Assembly: GCF_002078875.1 (NCBI RefSeq)
Contig: NC_034411.1
Span: 54,344,486 to 54,408,485 of the forward strand
Source: Numida meleagris
Taxonomy: Eukaryota > Chordata > Aves > Galliformes > Numididae
Direction of reading: 5' to 3'
Length of the DNA stretch: 64,000 nt
In this document: positions 27,341-39,600 of the stretch, piece by piece
How positions within the stretch are numbered: the first letter of the stretch is position 1
Layout: each line of letters opens with the position of its first letter
Translations under genes and position numbers: made by a program
Notes under the pieces: model-generated
Database searches by the model: none
Seen by the model: only the letters and a program-made list of their open reading frames with translations
What the model was told of the DNA's origin: nothing

Positions 27341-27937
27341 TCCTTTTCAAAATAAACTGAATACGCATTTCTCTGATGACTCAGAATATTGTTCAGAAGC
27401 AAATACATCACCGCTTAAAGAAGAATGCTTGAGAAGAAAAGAGATGTGGCAAATGGGGCAACAGCGTTGCTGTGGACATCTCATTTGATACTTCAGTGCT
27501 TTATGGATGTCTGGATTGGAAATGACAGGGGACAGGGGACAGCAAAATATTTCATGACGGACACAGCTACGCTGTTCCTGCCCAGGAAACATCATCTCAT
27601 CTCTATCACGCAAACAGAATTTCTTCACAAATCTGAAATGCATTCGTGCTCACTCCACTCATTGTAAGTCACCAAAACTGAAAGGTAATACATTTAACAG
27701 TTTCAATACTGTTGCAACTAGAGTGCTGTTTTATGTCTCTGCCAACAGCACTGCTGTGAAGGACTTATTTTAATGCTGGCTTGGTAAATAGCATCTTAAA
27801 ACACTTTGTATCAGTTATGATGAGTGCATAAAGTGCTCTGTTGTTTAACCTCTCTTAACCATTCCAGTACTGGTGAGACTGGCTGTGTAACAGCAGTGGC
27901 CCAAAGCTGGAAGTTTTAGAATTAAATCCCTCATGTT
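27341..27937. other. Intergenic DNA, no gene recognised
   Basis: Only short overlapping frames on both strands; no repeat or gene signal was recognised. Confidence 0.55.
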
Positions 27938-28048
27938 TAGATGTTGTGCTGCGGGACATGGTTTAGTGGGAAATACTGGTGACAGGAGGATGGTTGGACT
28001 GGATGATCTTGGAGATCTTTTCCAACCTTGGTGATTCTATGATTCTAC
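27938..28048 (+). repeat. CR1 LINE 3' end (severely 5'-truncated)
   Basis: The sequence runs through GGGACATGGTTTAGTGG, then GGTTGGACTGGATGATCTTG, then GATCTTTTCCAACCTTGG, and ends with GATTCTATGATTCTA. This is the diagnostic 3' tail of avian CR1 retrotransposons. Only about 110 bp remain, in keeping with the usual 5' truncation of CR1. Similarity to the family tail is high, so it is comparatively young for this window. Confidence 0.93.
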
Positions 28049-28439
28049 GAAATAAAATGCACCATTAGCTGCCCTTAGCTAACAACCTGAGGACAGTACT
28101 TTTCCCAGCAGCTGTACTCTGTCAGTCTCTGCCCATCTGGGGGGATCTTCATTCGATACTGAGAGGGTTGCACTTTCCCCATTTCCTTTCCTCTCTCAGC
28201 CCTGCCGAAGTGCACGCCTACAGACACAGGGATGCGTGTGAGCAGTCACCGCTTTTCAGTGGCACAGTTCACAAGTGCACACCTAACTGCAGGTAGGAAG
28301 TAATGAACCAATTCCATTTCTTTTTCTAATGAGCTAACACTTTGCTTTTATTTCAGTGTGCACAAGAAAACAGATATTCCTCAACTGTCTGCCAAAACGT
28401 AGCTTTCACGGCCCTGTTTCAACTCAAGCACATCACCTA
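28049..28439. other. Intergenic DNA, no gene recognised
   Basis: Non-repetitive sequence between a CR1 tail and a CpG-rich patch. A pyrimidine-rich stretch with TTTCAG lies near 28340-28356 but does not lead into a convincing exon. Confidence 0.5.
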
Positions 28440-28734
28440 ATGAATTCGAAAGGAACTGTCGGTGACGCGCAGCAGCAGGCTCGGCCGCGGGCAGGTGCTG
28501 TGCTGCAGTGACTCCAAGCGGACGGGCACGGCCACTGCCACCGAGCGCTCCGCTCTGCTCGGCTCCCAGCACGCTGCGGGGGCTCCGCGGGACGCCGGCC
28601 GCCTCTCCAGGCTCGGGCAGAACACTCTGCGGAGAGTGATGCCACTGGTCTTACTGACGCCGCATCTCTGCAAAAAGCTGTGCGTGCCCGCGTCACAATC
28701 TTTAGATATAGGATATATAAACGCATATTAAAAG
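28440..28734 (+). promoter_or_regulatory. Isolated intergenic CpG island, possible lncRNA promoter
   Basis: CpG density rises sharply over about 28440-28660 (GACGCGCAGC, CGGCCGCGGG, GCGGACGGGCACGG, CCGCGGGACGCCGGCCGC), in contrast with CpG-poor flanks. A TATA-like ATATATAAACG lies at about 28713, and a good splice donor, AAAG/GTAAGA, starts at 28735. This is the second most CpG-rich segment in the window after the IFNGR1 promoter. No protein is supported: the frames on both strands are arginine/alanine-rich composition effects. Strand is assigned only from the donor. Confidence 0.45.
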
Positions 28735-29859
28735 GTAAGAAATCAGGTGCTGGGTACCTTGAAGCGCATCTTTCTCTTTTGCTGGGTGGCCCCGTGGGTT
28801 ACAGCAGGACTTGCTGTGGGTGGAGGGAGGCACTGGTCCAGGAGTGAAATCTCCAAAACTCTCAGGTAACTGCAAAAAAAAAAAAAAGTCTGAAAAGTGT
28901 AATGCTGAAATTCTGCATTTTGCACACTGTAATTCACCTATGTGCTTTCTTCCTAAGATTTTCTGGTAAAAAATAGCCCATGCACCACCCCTGTGTGTGT
29001 TACTGTGCCAGCTCAGTAATTTCTCTAGGATGGTGTTTTACTCCAGTATCTTACAAGACACTTTTAGGGAAGATGCCAACATCTTGAAGCAGAAAGGAAT
29101 GACTAAATTCCACATCACTTGTTGGATAAGTTTGCTGTCATAAACAAGCATTGTTGTGCTTAAAAAGTGTCACTGGGCCCTACCAATGGAGTGTGTGTAG
29201 ACACTGAATTTTGGGAAGCACTGGTTACCGTATGGGGACTTGCATATCTTTCCAGCACTATCCCTAGTGAGCACTGCCCCTGTGAGTACCTGAAGTTGCA
29301 TGGTGTTGGCAGTTGTGTGCCACCCTCTCCTAGCTTAGCACCCCCTCCAGCAGCAGAGCAGAACTTCCCAGGAGCAGACAGGCAGTGCTGCCCAAAGGTC
29401 CCTGCCCACCCACCGCTGCCCCGGAGACAATGCTGGCTGCAGGGTGTCTCCCTGAGGTGCTCAGAGCCAGGGGTAAGCAGAACTAAGTCAATCATTCACT
29501 TTATCTCTTTTTTGCCCTTGCACAAAACAGATGTCTTTTGCAAGGATAAGCATTTGAAAAACCCTGGTATGATGGTGTTTTGTATGCTCTTCACTTTGAT
29601 GTGAAGTACACAGAGTACAAGACTGGAAAAGCAGCTGTGCTGCACAGGGTTTCTTTGGGTCTTTGCTTACAAGAATGTTTTGGGAAGAATTTCATGCATA
29701 GTCAACATACACCTCCAGTTCTGTTCAAGCAGAGCCAAGCTGTGCCTCCAATACATTGCCAGCACCTAATAGAAAAGCTCAGCAATCCCACAGAGCCCAG
29801 CTTGAGTCGTTTAAAAAAGAAAACAAGTCACAGAGCCACCACTGCTCCGTAGCGAGGAG
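28735..29859. other. Intergenic DNA, no gene recognised
   Basis: A moderately GC-rich stretch at 29160-29490 is open on both strands (111 codons minus, 145 plus) but has no recognisable domain. A donor-like GGGGTAAGC lies near 29471. No transposon was recognised. Confidence 0.5.
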
Positions 29860-30120
29860 CCATTATTAGAGTAATCCTCCGGGGCCGGCTCGGTTGCGGT
29901 TGGTCAGTCATTCAAATATTCCTATCCGGCTGCCTTCATGCTGTCCAGGACATGAAGCAAATGAAGCCTGGCTGTTGCCCAGATGATCCACGATGTTGTG
30001 ACCAGATGGAACTTCGCTTACAACATGTGTAGATGCCTGCTGGACAATAAACAGGCTTTTGCTGTCTTTTGCTCCGATGAACTCAAGGGGGTTACTGGCA
30101 GGTTAAAACAATCACAGCTC
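29860..30120. promoter_or_regulatory. Candidate conserved non-coding block
   Basis: A repeat-free block contains CATTATTAGAGTAATCC, TCATTCAAATATTCC, E-box-like CAGATG words and GGACAATAAACAGG (FOX-like ATAAACA). It is bounded on one side by A-rich and on the other by T-rich low-complexity DNA. It resembles an ancient enhancer in texture. No function can be assigned from this sequence alone. Confidence 0.22.
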
Positions 30121-30299
30121 TCAAAAGATATTTTTTTTCTTTAATTCACACCAGATGAGCAGGACAACAGGGGAAAAAGAGGTTAAATAGATGTTTCTTT
30201 TCTGTGTTAGCGTTGATCTCTTGTTGGCGGTGTTGTTTTTTTTTTCACTTAACTTGGGATTGACAAAGAAAAATAGCTTCATTTTGGCTCATAACATTG

Positions 30300-30316
30300 T
30301 TTTTTTTTTTTTTTTT
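30300..30316 (+). repeat. Poly-T run (T17)
   Basis: An uninterrupted run of 17 T residues, next to T-rich sequence from 30233. It is not attached to a recognisable retrotransposon in either orientation. Confidence 0.9.
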
Positions 30317-31570
30317 GCCTTCAAATTGTTGCGATAGCTACAAGCATGAGTTTACAGCTAAAGCAAAAAAAAAAGTATAGCTCCATTTCTACTCTGTGGG
30401 GATGAGTATGTGTGTGCATGTTTGCTCCCCACCTGTACTTCTGCATGACCGCCCATCCTAACTCCCAGTAACTTTCTAATAAATTAGACAATTTCAACTA
30501 AATAGCATCTGAATTCTTGTGAATAAAAAGTAAATAAAAAACCAGAGATAGAAGAAAGAGGCAGAATACAGTTCATGCTAAAAGGAAAGCTGCAGTGCAG
30601 ACTCTCTTCTTGCTGCACATCAGAAATAGGAATAAAGGAACAGAAGGGAGAGAAAGATACATATGTACACACACACACTCTCTGTCTCATCTGTAGGAAA
30701 AGCCTTATTAGATACCAGAGAAGATGCTGGTCCACAGACACCCAGGCTTCAATGGCCCTACTGCACCATTTCTCAGAGCATGGATGTGTGAAACCTGAGT
30801 ATACCATCAAAAAAGGAATGGGCAGAGGTCAAAACTCATGCAGAAATCTCAGTTCTCCTCTGCACCCTTAGTCTTGGTGTTGTTAATGAAATCTCTGGAT
30901 TTTCTCAACATGAAACAAGTGCAGCTTCCTAGAAAGAACCAGAACCCAACAGCTCTCAAATGAAATTTCCTCGTTCATATCAGAGAATGCGAAAGCAGAT
31001 TCCAACAACCACACTTCATATGAAAATGCTGAAAATTGTTTGATTGCTCATCACTCAGACATAATCCTCAACTCCAGCAGCTGAACCTTGTGTCAGCACC
31101 CCCAGTGTGCTCATGGAGAAATTCACCTTGCTTAGGCAAAACCGTGGTGGAAGCTTACACTAACACATGCACTTTTATGATAGAGGGAACCCCCATCAGA
31201 TCTGTTCCACCAGCAGCTCAGCTGTGGGGTTAGCAACATCCAGCTGAGAAACCATAATGAACAGCAGGGTTTTTTCAAAAGTTTCAGCTGTCTCTCAGAT
31301 AATCTTGTAACCTCAGATGATCCCTGCAAGAACAGAAATCTCTGCTTCTTTTACAGGAGGGAAGATGGAAAACAGGCACCGACCAGCATTAATCATATTA
31401 TTTCCTATAGTTCTACAAAAAGGTTGTGTTCTTTCTTGAAATCCCACATCTGTGTTGGGACGGTACAAAACAAACCACAGTAAACAGAACACAAGAACTA
31501 CAGGAACTTGGCAGTGAAGCTTCTCTGAGGTTGAATTTGTTGAGTGCTTATATTAATTTTCAGTTCCACG

Positions 31571-31601
31571 TTTTTTTTGTTTTGTTTTGTTTTGTTTTTT
31601 T
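31571..31601 (+). repeat. (TTTTG)n microsatellite
   Basis: Repeated TTTTG units flanked by longer T runs. Confidence 0.9.
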
Positions 31602-31649
31602 GTGCTAACTGTACTAATTCTTGTATTCTTATGTTTTCTGCTCTTCCTT

Positions 31650-31682
31650 AAAAAAAAAAAAACAAAAACCTTTTTTTTTTTT
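31650..31682. repeat. A-tract / T-tract pair
   Basis: An A-rich run (A13, C, A5, CC) is immediately followed by T12. The two can pair as a hairpin and form a likely slippage site for replication and sequencing. No transposon boundary was recognised. Confidence 0.85.
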
Positions 31683-32185
31683 CCCAAGAGCTATTATGTG
31701 TTTGTGAGGTTGAGGAAGAACACGGTGGCCTGTACATTTATATTTTCATTTCCTACATCCCACCAAAGGAGAAGCACATGCCACAGTAACAGCTTAGGCA
31801 ACAGTTAAAATTTTAAGACAAATCTTTGAAGAACAGGAGCTCTATAGACAATGTTTTCATGGATAACTGGTGCCAGAATTCCAGATATGAAAAAGGAAGT
31901 GAGCTGCTGAGAGGATTTCCTAAGGAAAGAAACTGACGGATGTCTGGTCATAAGAAGGGGGAAAAACTCTGCATTTTATCATAGTAACTTCAGGCACATA
32001 ATAAGAAATGGTGGTGCAGAAATTAGCTTCTAAAGTTGGAGACATCCTGCCCCAGAGATGTTTTGACCAATATATACTGACTTTCAATTCAGAGTGACAA
32101 ATAACTCCAGTGGGGTGGGCACTTAGGAGGAATGCTCATTGGAAATGCTTTTGCCACCTGGAAGTAGAAAAAAGTTTAAAGGCAG

Positions 32186-32467
32186 CCCGGTCAACCTACA
32201 GCTCTTCATGAGGGGAGCGGAGGGGCAGTGCTGAGCTCCGCTCTCTGGTGACAGCGATAGGGCCCGAGGGAAAGGCATGGAGCTGTATGAGCGGAGGGGC
32301 AGCTGGGGGTTAGGGAAAGGTTCTGCACTGGAGGATGGTGGGAATGGAGCACAGCCCCAAGCTGACAGAGTTCAAGGAACATTTGGACAGTGCTTTCAGA
32401 CATAGGATTTGGATTTTGGGTGGTCTTGTGGGAGCCAGTAGAGATATTCTATGATTTTATGATTCTA
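32186..32467 (+). repeat. CR1 LINE fragment (plus orientation)
   Basis: The order of words matches the CR1 3' region: AGCTCTTCATGAGGGGAGCG, then CTCTCTGGTGACAGCGATAG, GGCATGGAGCTGT, GTTAGGGAAAGGTTCTGCAC, TGACAGAGTTCAAGGAACAT, GTGGTCTTGTGGGAGCCAG, and a final ATTCTATGATTTTATGATTC. Wording such as TCTTGTGGGAGCCAG differs from the other copies, so this belongs to a different CR1 subfamily. It is 5'-truncated and non-coding. Confidence 0.92.
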
Positions 32468-35107
32468 GCTTCCTGCAGTCCTGGACAATGAGGCACAGCT
32501 TTCACGGCAGAAAAGTAATGTAAAATGTACACTTGAGCAGCACAAAATCATGGCAGACACGGTAATTTTTGCAAATTCTTATGTACTCTTGCACATTTGA
32601 ATAACAAAAGGGACCAGTATGATCACTTGTGCATTACACTTCTTAGTTTTTGCTTTAATCTTAAGTCTTCTATTAGGATACGGAATATTTTCCCTCCAGA
32701 ATTTGTTCTGACAGATAATTGTTAATATTGCAAAAAAAATTTTCTTGTACTGCGTCTATTCAAATATTTCCCCTAGACTCAAGATCTATCATCTTCTATC
32801 AGAAATCTCTTCCACTTCTAGGTAGACCCCACTTTGCCCTCTGTCAGATAAATTCTACTAAGTGACCTCATTTAACTTCTCTTTACCAGGAAGAACTTCC
32901 AGATTTCAAATCAGTCTTTTCTGGATACTCTGCAAATTTGAAGCAATCCAGGTACAATCAATTGTCACTCCACTTAAGCATCAATCCTGATTATTCTGTC
33001 TATGGGTATAGCACAGTATCCCTTCTATGCCGATCTGACATTATCCCACTTATACACTGCAGAGTTATATTAGCTCTCTGGTATACAACTTTGTACTGGG
33101 AGCTTATAAGAAGTATCATCCTAAGTAAAACTACGTGCAAATGTTCACCCAGTTCTTACTCTTATCTAGGGTATGTACATAAATGCTCAGAATAATGCGT
33201 ACACATTCATTTAGATGAAGGGCACATACAGAGATCCTCTCCTTGAAAACACATTCTGGTATCTGGCAAAGTGCCTCACCAGCAAACTCAACAAAGTTTT
33301 CCACAATGATCACTCACTGAAACCATACGATGCTATTGTGATGCAGCAGCACTTTTTTTTTTGCCCACAAATAGCTTGATACGCTTGCTTCCAACTGTAC
33401 TGTTTTGAAGAAAAAGCAAAAGAAAATTGATGATGTTATTTTAAGCAGCATTCTAGATGTCTTCCTTGTAAACATGCTGTCCTTCCTAAGTCATGGCTTG
33501 ACAGAGAGGAAGTGTTTTTTTGAGAATTTGTTCCCTAAATTGAAAACTCTTCTTCTTCTTTTTAATTTTTTTAAAATAAAGACATAAACACATTTGTGTA
33601 ACTTTGAAAGAAGTGGCATAAGACCTCAGTTAAATAAAAATCCTTACCACAAGTGTATGCTCCAAGCAGTAAGTTCAGTGACAACATTTCTATATTTTCC
33701 TAGATGAAATCTGCATCCAGTTAATGGCTTCAGTCTGTTCCCGTACAAAGTTTCATTTTGACTTTGGATGCAATAGATGTAACTAAATTTAAAGAGATGC
33801 TAACTAGGCAAAAATTCAGATCTGCAAAGCTAATTTTGGCAGCCCAAGTGAGCGAACGTTCACTTGCAGGATAGAAGAACTGTGAATTTACCTGCTGACT
33901 GTTTACTGTTCTCCCATAAAATGATCCTCATGTATATTAATTACATTCTGACTTACACAAAACAGAAAGCAAGTGATATGAAGTAAAAATAATATAGGCC
34001 AGCATCTCCGATAAGTGTATATTTACCTAAAGAAGATTATCTAGATTGGATCTTATTAGTTTTCTAGACCTTGTTTTGAGACACAAAATTGTTTCTTGAA
34101 AATGTTTGTACGCCATTAAAGCAGTTCAACTATAATAAGTCAGCTGAAAAGGGTGTAAATCCCCCTGTGTCAGTTTTAGCAGCCCTCCAGTGCTTAACCT
34201 ACAGCTTCTACAGCGTAACAAATGAGCACTGGTTAAGTGACTGCATTGTTCCTCACTACATATGTGCTTTCAATGCAAATTTTAAGGGCAGCTAGCAGTA
34301 CACACAAATGTAATTCGGTGTTTTTTTTTCTGCCTTGCAAGCAGCAAGCATTTTCTCCCATAGTTATTTGAAGACTAAAATGTATGTACTACTAACAGAA
34401 CCTAGTAGCCACTTCCATTATAAAGAAGAAAAACTGAAGAAGTTTTTTGTAAAAAGTCATATGACAAGGCCAGCAGCAGGACCAGAAATGGATTGCTGGC
34501 TTAAGCCAGAGTTTTCCCTGTTTTTATGTCTTTTACTACCTCCTTTAATTAAGTTATTTCTTTTCTAGTTAGATAAATTATCAATGCTACAATTTCCAAC
34601 TTTGGCTTTTAATACTCCCTCAGTCCCACATACCACATCATTTCTAATACCAGCAGCTCTCCAGTACAGTCTGACAGATGCCTGGGGAGCACAGGATGAT
34701 AATGTGAAAAAGCCCATAATGGTGCACTCAGTGCACAGTAATTCTCAGTGGCAGCAGCTCTCTCAGCAGGGCTCACCCTCCCTTCCCAAGACTAAAGCAG
34801 CAGAGGGCTGCAATGCTTACAATCTATTGTGGCAACTCAAGGGGACAGGGGCTTCATTCATGGGGTCTGTCTACATTTCTGTGCACTTTTATCTAGTTCT
34901 CACACCTTGCCTGTGGCCGGGCACATTTAGCAGGATGATCATGAACAAATGGCTGTGGCATAAAAGCAGGCCCAGAGAATGACTTGTAGGTGGGAGAAGA
35001 TACTTCAGCTGTCATCTCCTCCACCAGCTGTTTCCCCAGCCATGACATGTGTATATTTAAACAACTATAGCAGGAGATTAAAAACTGTGCACCAGATCTG
35101 GGAATCG
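32468..35107. other. Intergenic DNA, no gene recognised
   Basis: AT-rich sequence with short frames only. T runs occur near 33352-33361 and 34321-34329. No transposon or RNA gene was recognised. Confidence 0.55.
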
Positions 35108-35165
35108 AAGTATCACGGAATGGTTGAGGTGGGAGGGAACCTTGGGAGGTCATCTGGTTCAAATA
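35108..35165 (-). repeat. CR1 LINE tail fragment (minus orientation)
   Basis: ATCACGGAATGGTTGAGGTG, then GGAGGGAACCTTGGGAGGTC and ATCTGGTTCAA, match the reverse complement of the CR1 3' end. Similarity fades after about 60 bp, so only the terminal part is left. Neither the source length nor a target-site duplication could be made out. Confidence 0.75.
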
Positions 35166-36606
35166 AAAATGGGAATGCTGCGTTTGTCACGACTGCTGGG
35201 CTAGCTGCTTGAGTCTCTCCCCTGAAGGCTTTCCCAAGGTACCTGCACAGGAGTGAGGCCTTGGACATCTCCTACAGGTTTGCATGTAGCCACTAATGAA
35301 TGATGAAAGAGGGGCTTACACACCCTTTTCCCTCTGTAAGACACACCAAGCCAAAGCTTCAGGAGTGGGAGAGAAAAAACACAGAGAATGACCGTGTGCA
35401 GACTGTAGCGTTGGAGGAGATGGAAGGAAGCATAGGGTTATCCATACCACAGTGGAGAGGAAGAGGTGAAGTCTGATGAAATGGCAGCTAGTGAACAGAG
35501 ACTACTGCCCTTGCAATCCTTGATAAATATGTGCCTATCCTGGGGTTCGATCCCAAAGTCTCTGACTCTGACTGGTCTCACCAGTCAACCCTTCCGTTCG
35601 CAGTTAGACTCATTGAGGGATTTCTCATAAACCTTTGGCACAGCCATTCACAGGGACTTGCTATCCTTCCCTCAAGTTTAAAGCACTAAATAAATATTTA
35701 TTTTTCCACCTAAAATTGCAAAGCATGCAAGTCTATAGCATGAAACGAACAAACGCATCCACAGGTCCGTTCCCTTGTATTTTCTTACCCCACTATGGGT
35801 GACATTACTCATCTTTGGGGTGAAAAAGAAAAGCAAAAGAAATAAAAGAAAAAAACACCATATTTTTACTGCTTATTTTACAGGTCACACCTCCAAGTTA
35901 GTTTTTTCACTGACACACTTGGGCAGCATTTGAAATCCCATAAAAGTTTCCATTTTGCACTCTTGCCTCAGGAAGGATGAAGTGCTTTACTCAGTACACT
36001 GCCAGCTGTTTTTGTCTTTATTCTTCTGAAACTGTGCACCTGAGACTGACGTGTGCAATATTGTTTTAGTACTCCTTGTTAGTTCTCTAGAAGTCTCTTT
36101 ACAGCTTCCTTTAATCCTATTCATCTTGAAGATTGTGTATAAGCCTGGGAATCACTGGTTTAAAAATGAATAGGAAAACAGACTCATTTGTTAAGCTATT
36201 AATAAAAAAAGATTGAAGATGTTTAACCCAGTCATTACAACAGCCACACAGAGAGACAAAAATTGAAACAGAGAGGCTGACTCTTCCCAGCTGTCCATTC
36301 TGTTTACCCGACAAAATTCATTTGTGTATCAAAGGTTTTGGTTTGTCCAGGTTGGGAGTAGCATTTTGCTGCTGCATTTTGGCTGCAGAGCAGATCCCTC
36401 AATTATGAGTTCTCTCAGAAAAAGAAGAGCAGATACCTAGCTCATGTTTGTTTGCTCTGCAAACACATTCTAGCCCGCACGTTGTTTTTAATCATCAAAT
36501 TCTACCTGCAGGCGTCCCTTTTAGATCAGCTCTTCTCATCCCACAAACTGACAGAACCACAGATCCTGGGGCATCAATCAGATCTGCTCATTTAAATACA
36601 GGAGCT

Positions 36607-36655
36607 ATTTAATAATCTACTTTTGGTAGATTATTAAATCTAATAATCTACTTTT
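36607..36655. repeat. Perfect inverted repeat plus direct repeat (quasi-palindrome)
   Basis: ATTTAATAATCTAC at 36607-36620 is followed by a 5-nt spacer (TTTTG) and its exact reverse complement, GTAGATTATTAAAT, at 36626-36639. The word TAATAATCTACTTTT, which begins inside the first arm at 36610, recurs at 36641-36655 in direct orientation. The inverted copy thus sits between two direct copies, as expected from a local template-switch event during replication. A second perfect palindrome, ATGCTTTAAAGCAT, follows at 36657-36670. Confidence 0.9.
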
Positions 36656-39600
36656 TATGCTTTAAAGCATGAGAATAAAAGATTTAGCATTTGTTTGCCA
36701 GCAAGTTCAATGTCCTAAAGAATCAGAACAAAGAATAACACAGCTTTTGTACTCCATTTTGCCAGCTAAGTCATTGCCCTTTCAGAATTGCAGAAACTGG
36801 GTAAGCAAATGCTTCTCTATCATTTCTAACTCGAGGAGAAATTACTCCCTTCCTTTTTCATCAAAGTCATTTGAAGACTTGGCAATGAACACTGCCTTCT
36901 GGAACTACAGCCCTGCCTTTAAAAATTAAGTCATAGTTTAATACCAGAGAGACTATTTATTATGTCTTAACGTTTACTAAGTTTTGCTTAAATGCTTAGC
37001 ATTAGGACAAAAGGAGGAAAATGAAAGAGAACATTTTTCTTCTATGTTATTAAAAGTATGAAAATAAAGACTTCCTCTTGTTCTGTAAAGTAAAAGCAAT
37101 GTTCACATTTACTTAGTAATAACAAGATATAGTTTATCTCACATAATTGTTTATCTGATTGCTGTCGTTATCTTTTGAACATGCCGTTATTCCTTTAGAT
37201 TCTAACTTATAGAAACTTAAAATATTTGTTTCATCCACATTGATTTTAAGTTTCTCTGATTTCTTTTCTAACAGATCCTGAGCATTGTAAGAAACAAACC
37301 AGAAAAAAATGTCTTTCATGATATCTCTGAGGTTTTTTCAGAAGTGTTCTGCCTAAAATGTTCCTGTCTTTGTTTTTCCCTATTGATTCTTTCATTCATA
37401 GTACTTATTTTTTCCTACTTTTCCTACCTGTTCTCCCCATGCTTTTTTGTACTGTTTCTGTAGAGATATCTTCTCACAGCCACTTGCCTCTTACAGCCAC
37501 ATTCACTAAGCATGCATGGTGGCCTTTGTGTGAGCAGTGGCTTCTGCTTGTTTGAACGGTAAGGGGAGTACAAGCCCTGAACACAGGAATGCAGTAATGT
37601 CCTCTGGCTGCAGAGAAGATTGCAGTCTTGGTAATTAAAACCTCTCCTCCTTAAGCTCTGCCTGTCATTCCATTGAGGTACAGAATAATGATGTTCTGAA
37701 TGATCCAGAAAGAAAGAAGTTTGAAGTTGCATTTCTCATCTAATGTACATGCAGCATTTTCTTTCCTGTTTCAGTTCCATAAAGGCAAACGTCCTGTACA
37801 GGGACAAGGAGAGATTCATGATTTTCTGATGTGACGATGGCTTGTCTTGTCTCACACGTACACAGTTCAGGCCCAGATGACAGCATTATGTTTTGCACTA
37901 GGGATGGTTAGGGAATCAATTGCCAAACAGTCTGCAGTCAGCTGCTCTCCAACACAGTTGTGAAATCTGCCGTTCTATCTACAGAATCTTGTTCTGCCAA
38001 ATAAAATGTCCCAGAATGCAAGCATCTCAGTTTTGCCTAACACACCCTAGTGTTGTTAAAAGCACGACATGACAGCCTTCTTGTCACATCTGCCTTTCAC
38101 TGCCTGGAAAACTGATTACTAGTTCTGCAAGTAAAAATCAGTAGCTTAGAGAAGGACTAAAGACATGTACTTGTACATTCCTGATAAACTGCACCAGCAT
38201 ATTCCTGACAGCTTTACGCTTCCGAGTGAGAGCTGGGATTTTATCTGTCTTCACATATAATTCCAGTGGATCTTTGGAATGCGTCCTGGCACATGGGCAG
38301 TTTTGAAATTCTTGGCTTTATACATCCCTCTGCCCAATAATGGAGAAACACAGGAAGTTACGTGTTGTTTCACATGGGAAAAATAGACAAAGTATTTAAA
38401 AAATGTTCTCAGCAAAACTTCAGGAAAATAGAATGACACAAATTACTGATGGGTTGTTTAGCTGCCTGTTAATTGTGTATCATTATGTTCTGCTTATGTT
38501 CTACAGTATGCTATGTATGTCTGTTATGTAGATAAATTTTGTCTTACAAAATCCAAAATGTCCTCAATGTTTTTGTTTGCTGATCCAGTATAAGTATGCA
38601 TTCATTCATTAATGGTCGGAATTATGCCAGATCTTCGAACTGCCTGATCTGTGTATAGTTGTGCTGAGCATTTTGTTTCCACACAATCACAAATCAGACT
38701 CCCAGCAATTACAAATCCACTCCCAGCAGAAATCAGGAAGATTCCTAATGAAGTCAAGAACTCAAGTGCTTTCTTCTCTCCTTCCACCAGATTTTACTTC
38801 CATGTTGACAGTGCTGTTTCAAAGTACCAGTTACGGGTTTGTTTGTTTTTTTCCTATGGAGGTACTGCCAGAATTTTTTTTCTACCATTCCAGGCTCTAA
38901 CCTTTGTGAAAATTAGAAATCTTCTGATTTTCAGTCTTAATTCAGGCATGAACATTTTATACTTCCTGATTTTATATAAACTTTGCCTTTTAGTTTAAAA
39001 ATAGAGACCATCTCCATGCTTAAACACTGAATGTATCCATAGAGGGGAGAAATTCCCCTTCCAGCCTTTTCTTTTACCTGACAAAACAAGTCAAGCTTTT
39101 TCAGCCCCTTCTCAGAAGAGAGTATATCCATTTTCAGCTCCTCATCCAAATGGCTCCTTTCAGCACCTGTTCCTGGCTGTATTCACCCTCTTTGGACAGA
39201 GCTAGCTGCTCTGGTGCAGTGCTACAAAAGGCCCCTCTCTGCTCCCTCCAACGACTGAATTGATAATTTTCTCCCCCCTCTAGATTCAACTCACAATTAA
39301 TTAGTGTGACTTTGGTTAAAAGATATTTGATGCAACTTTCAACACTATTGTTAAGTAGTATGCAGCTCAGTAACAGCCCATCTTCCTAACACAACAAATT
39401 ATTTTATAGAATAAAGATCAAGTGTTTTCTTCTGTCTTCAACCAATACGCCAGTTTCTTCTCTTTTGCTCCTGAGGTCCTGCACACTTCAGAATACTTGG
39501 AATACAAAACATTTGTCTCTCAGCTCCGTAATGAACAATGAAGAAGATGTAGAATACTTTGAATAAAAATAAGTCAATTCAGAGTTTTCTCATTATTATA

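Larger units (their letters stand above)
30121..32185. other. Intergenic DNA with simple repeats
   Basis: The stretch holds several homopolymer and short-unit repeats and otherwise no recognised gene or transposon. Open frames are short. Confidence 0.55.

Noticed and set aside
28433..28726. 97- and 78-codon minus-strand frames in the CpG-rich patch
   Set aside because: Composition effect of CpG-rich DNA (Arg/Ala/Ser-rich), no domain, no plausible splicing.
39040..39230. Possible very old reverse CR1 fragment
   Set aside because: Only scattered short words resemble CR1 (for example TTTTTCAGCCCCTTCTC); too weak to call as a feature.
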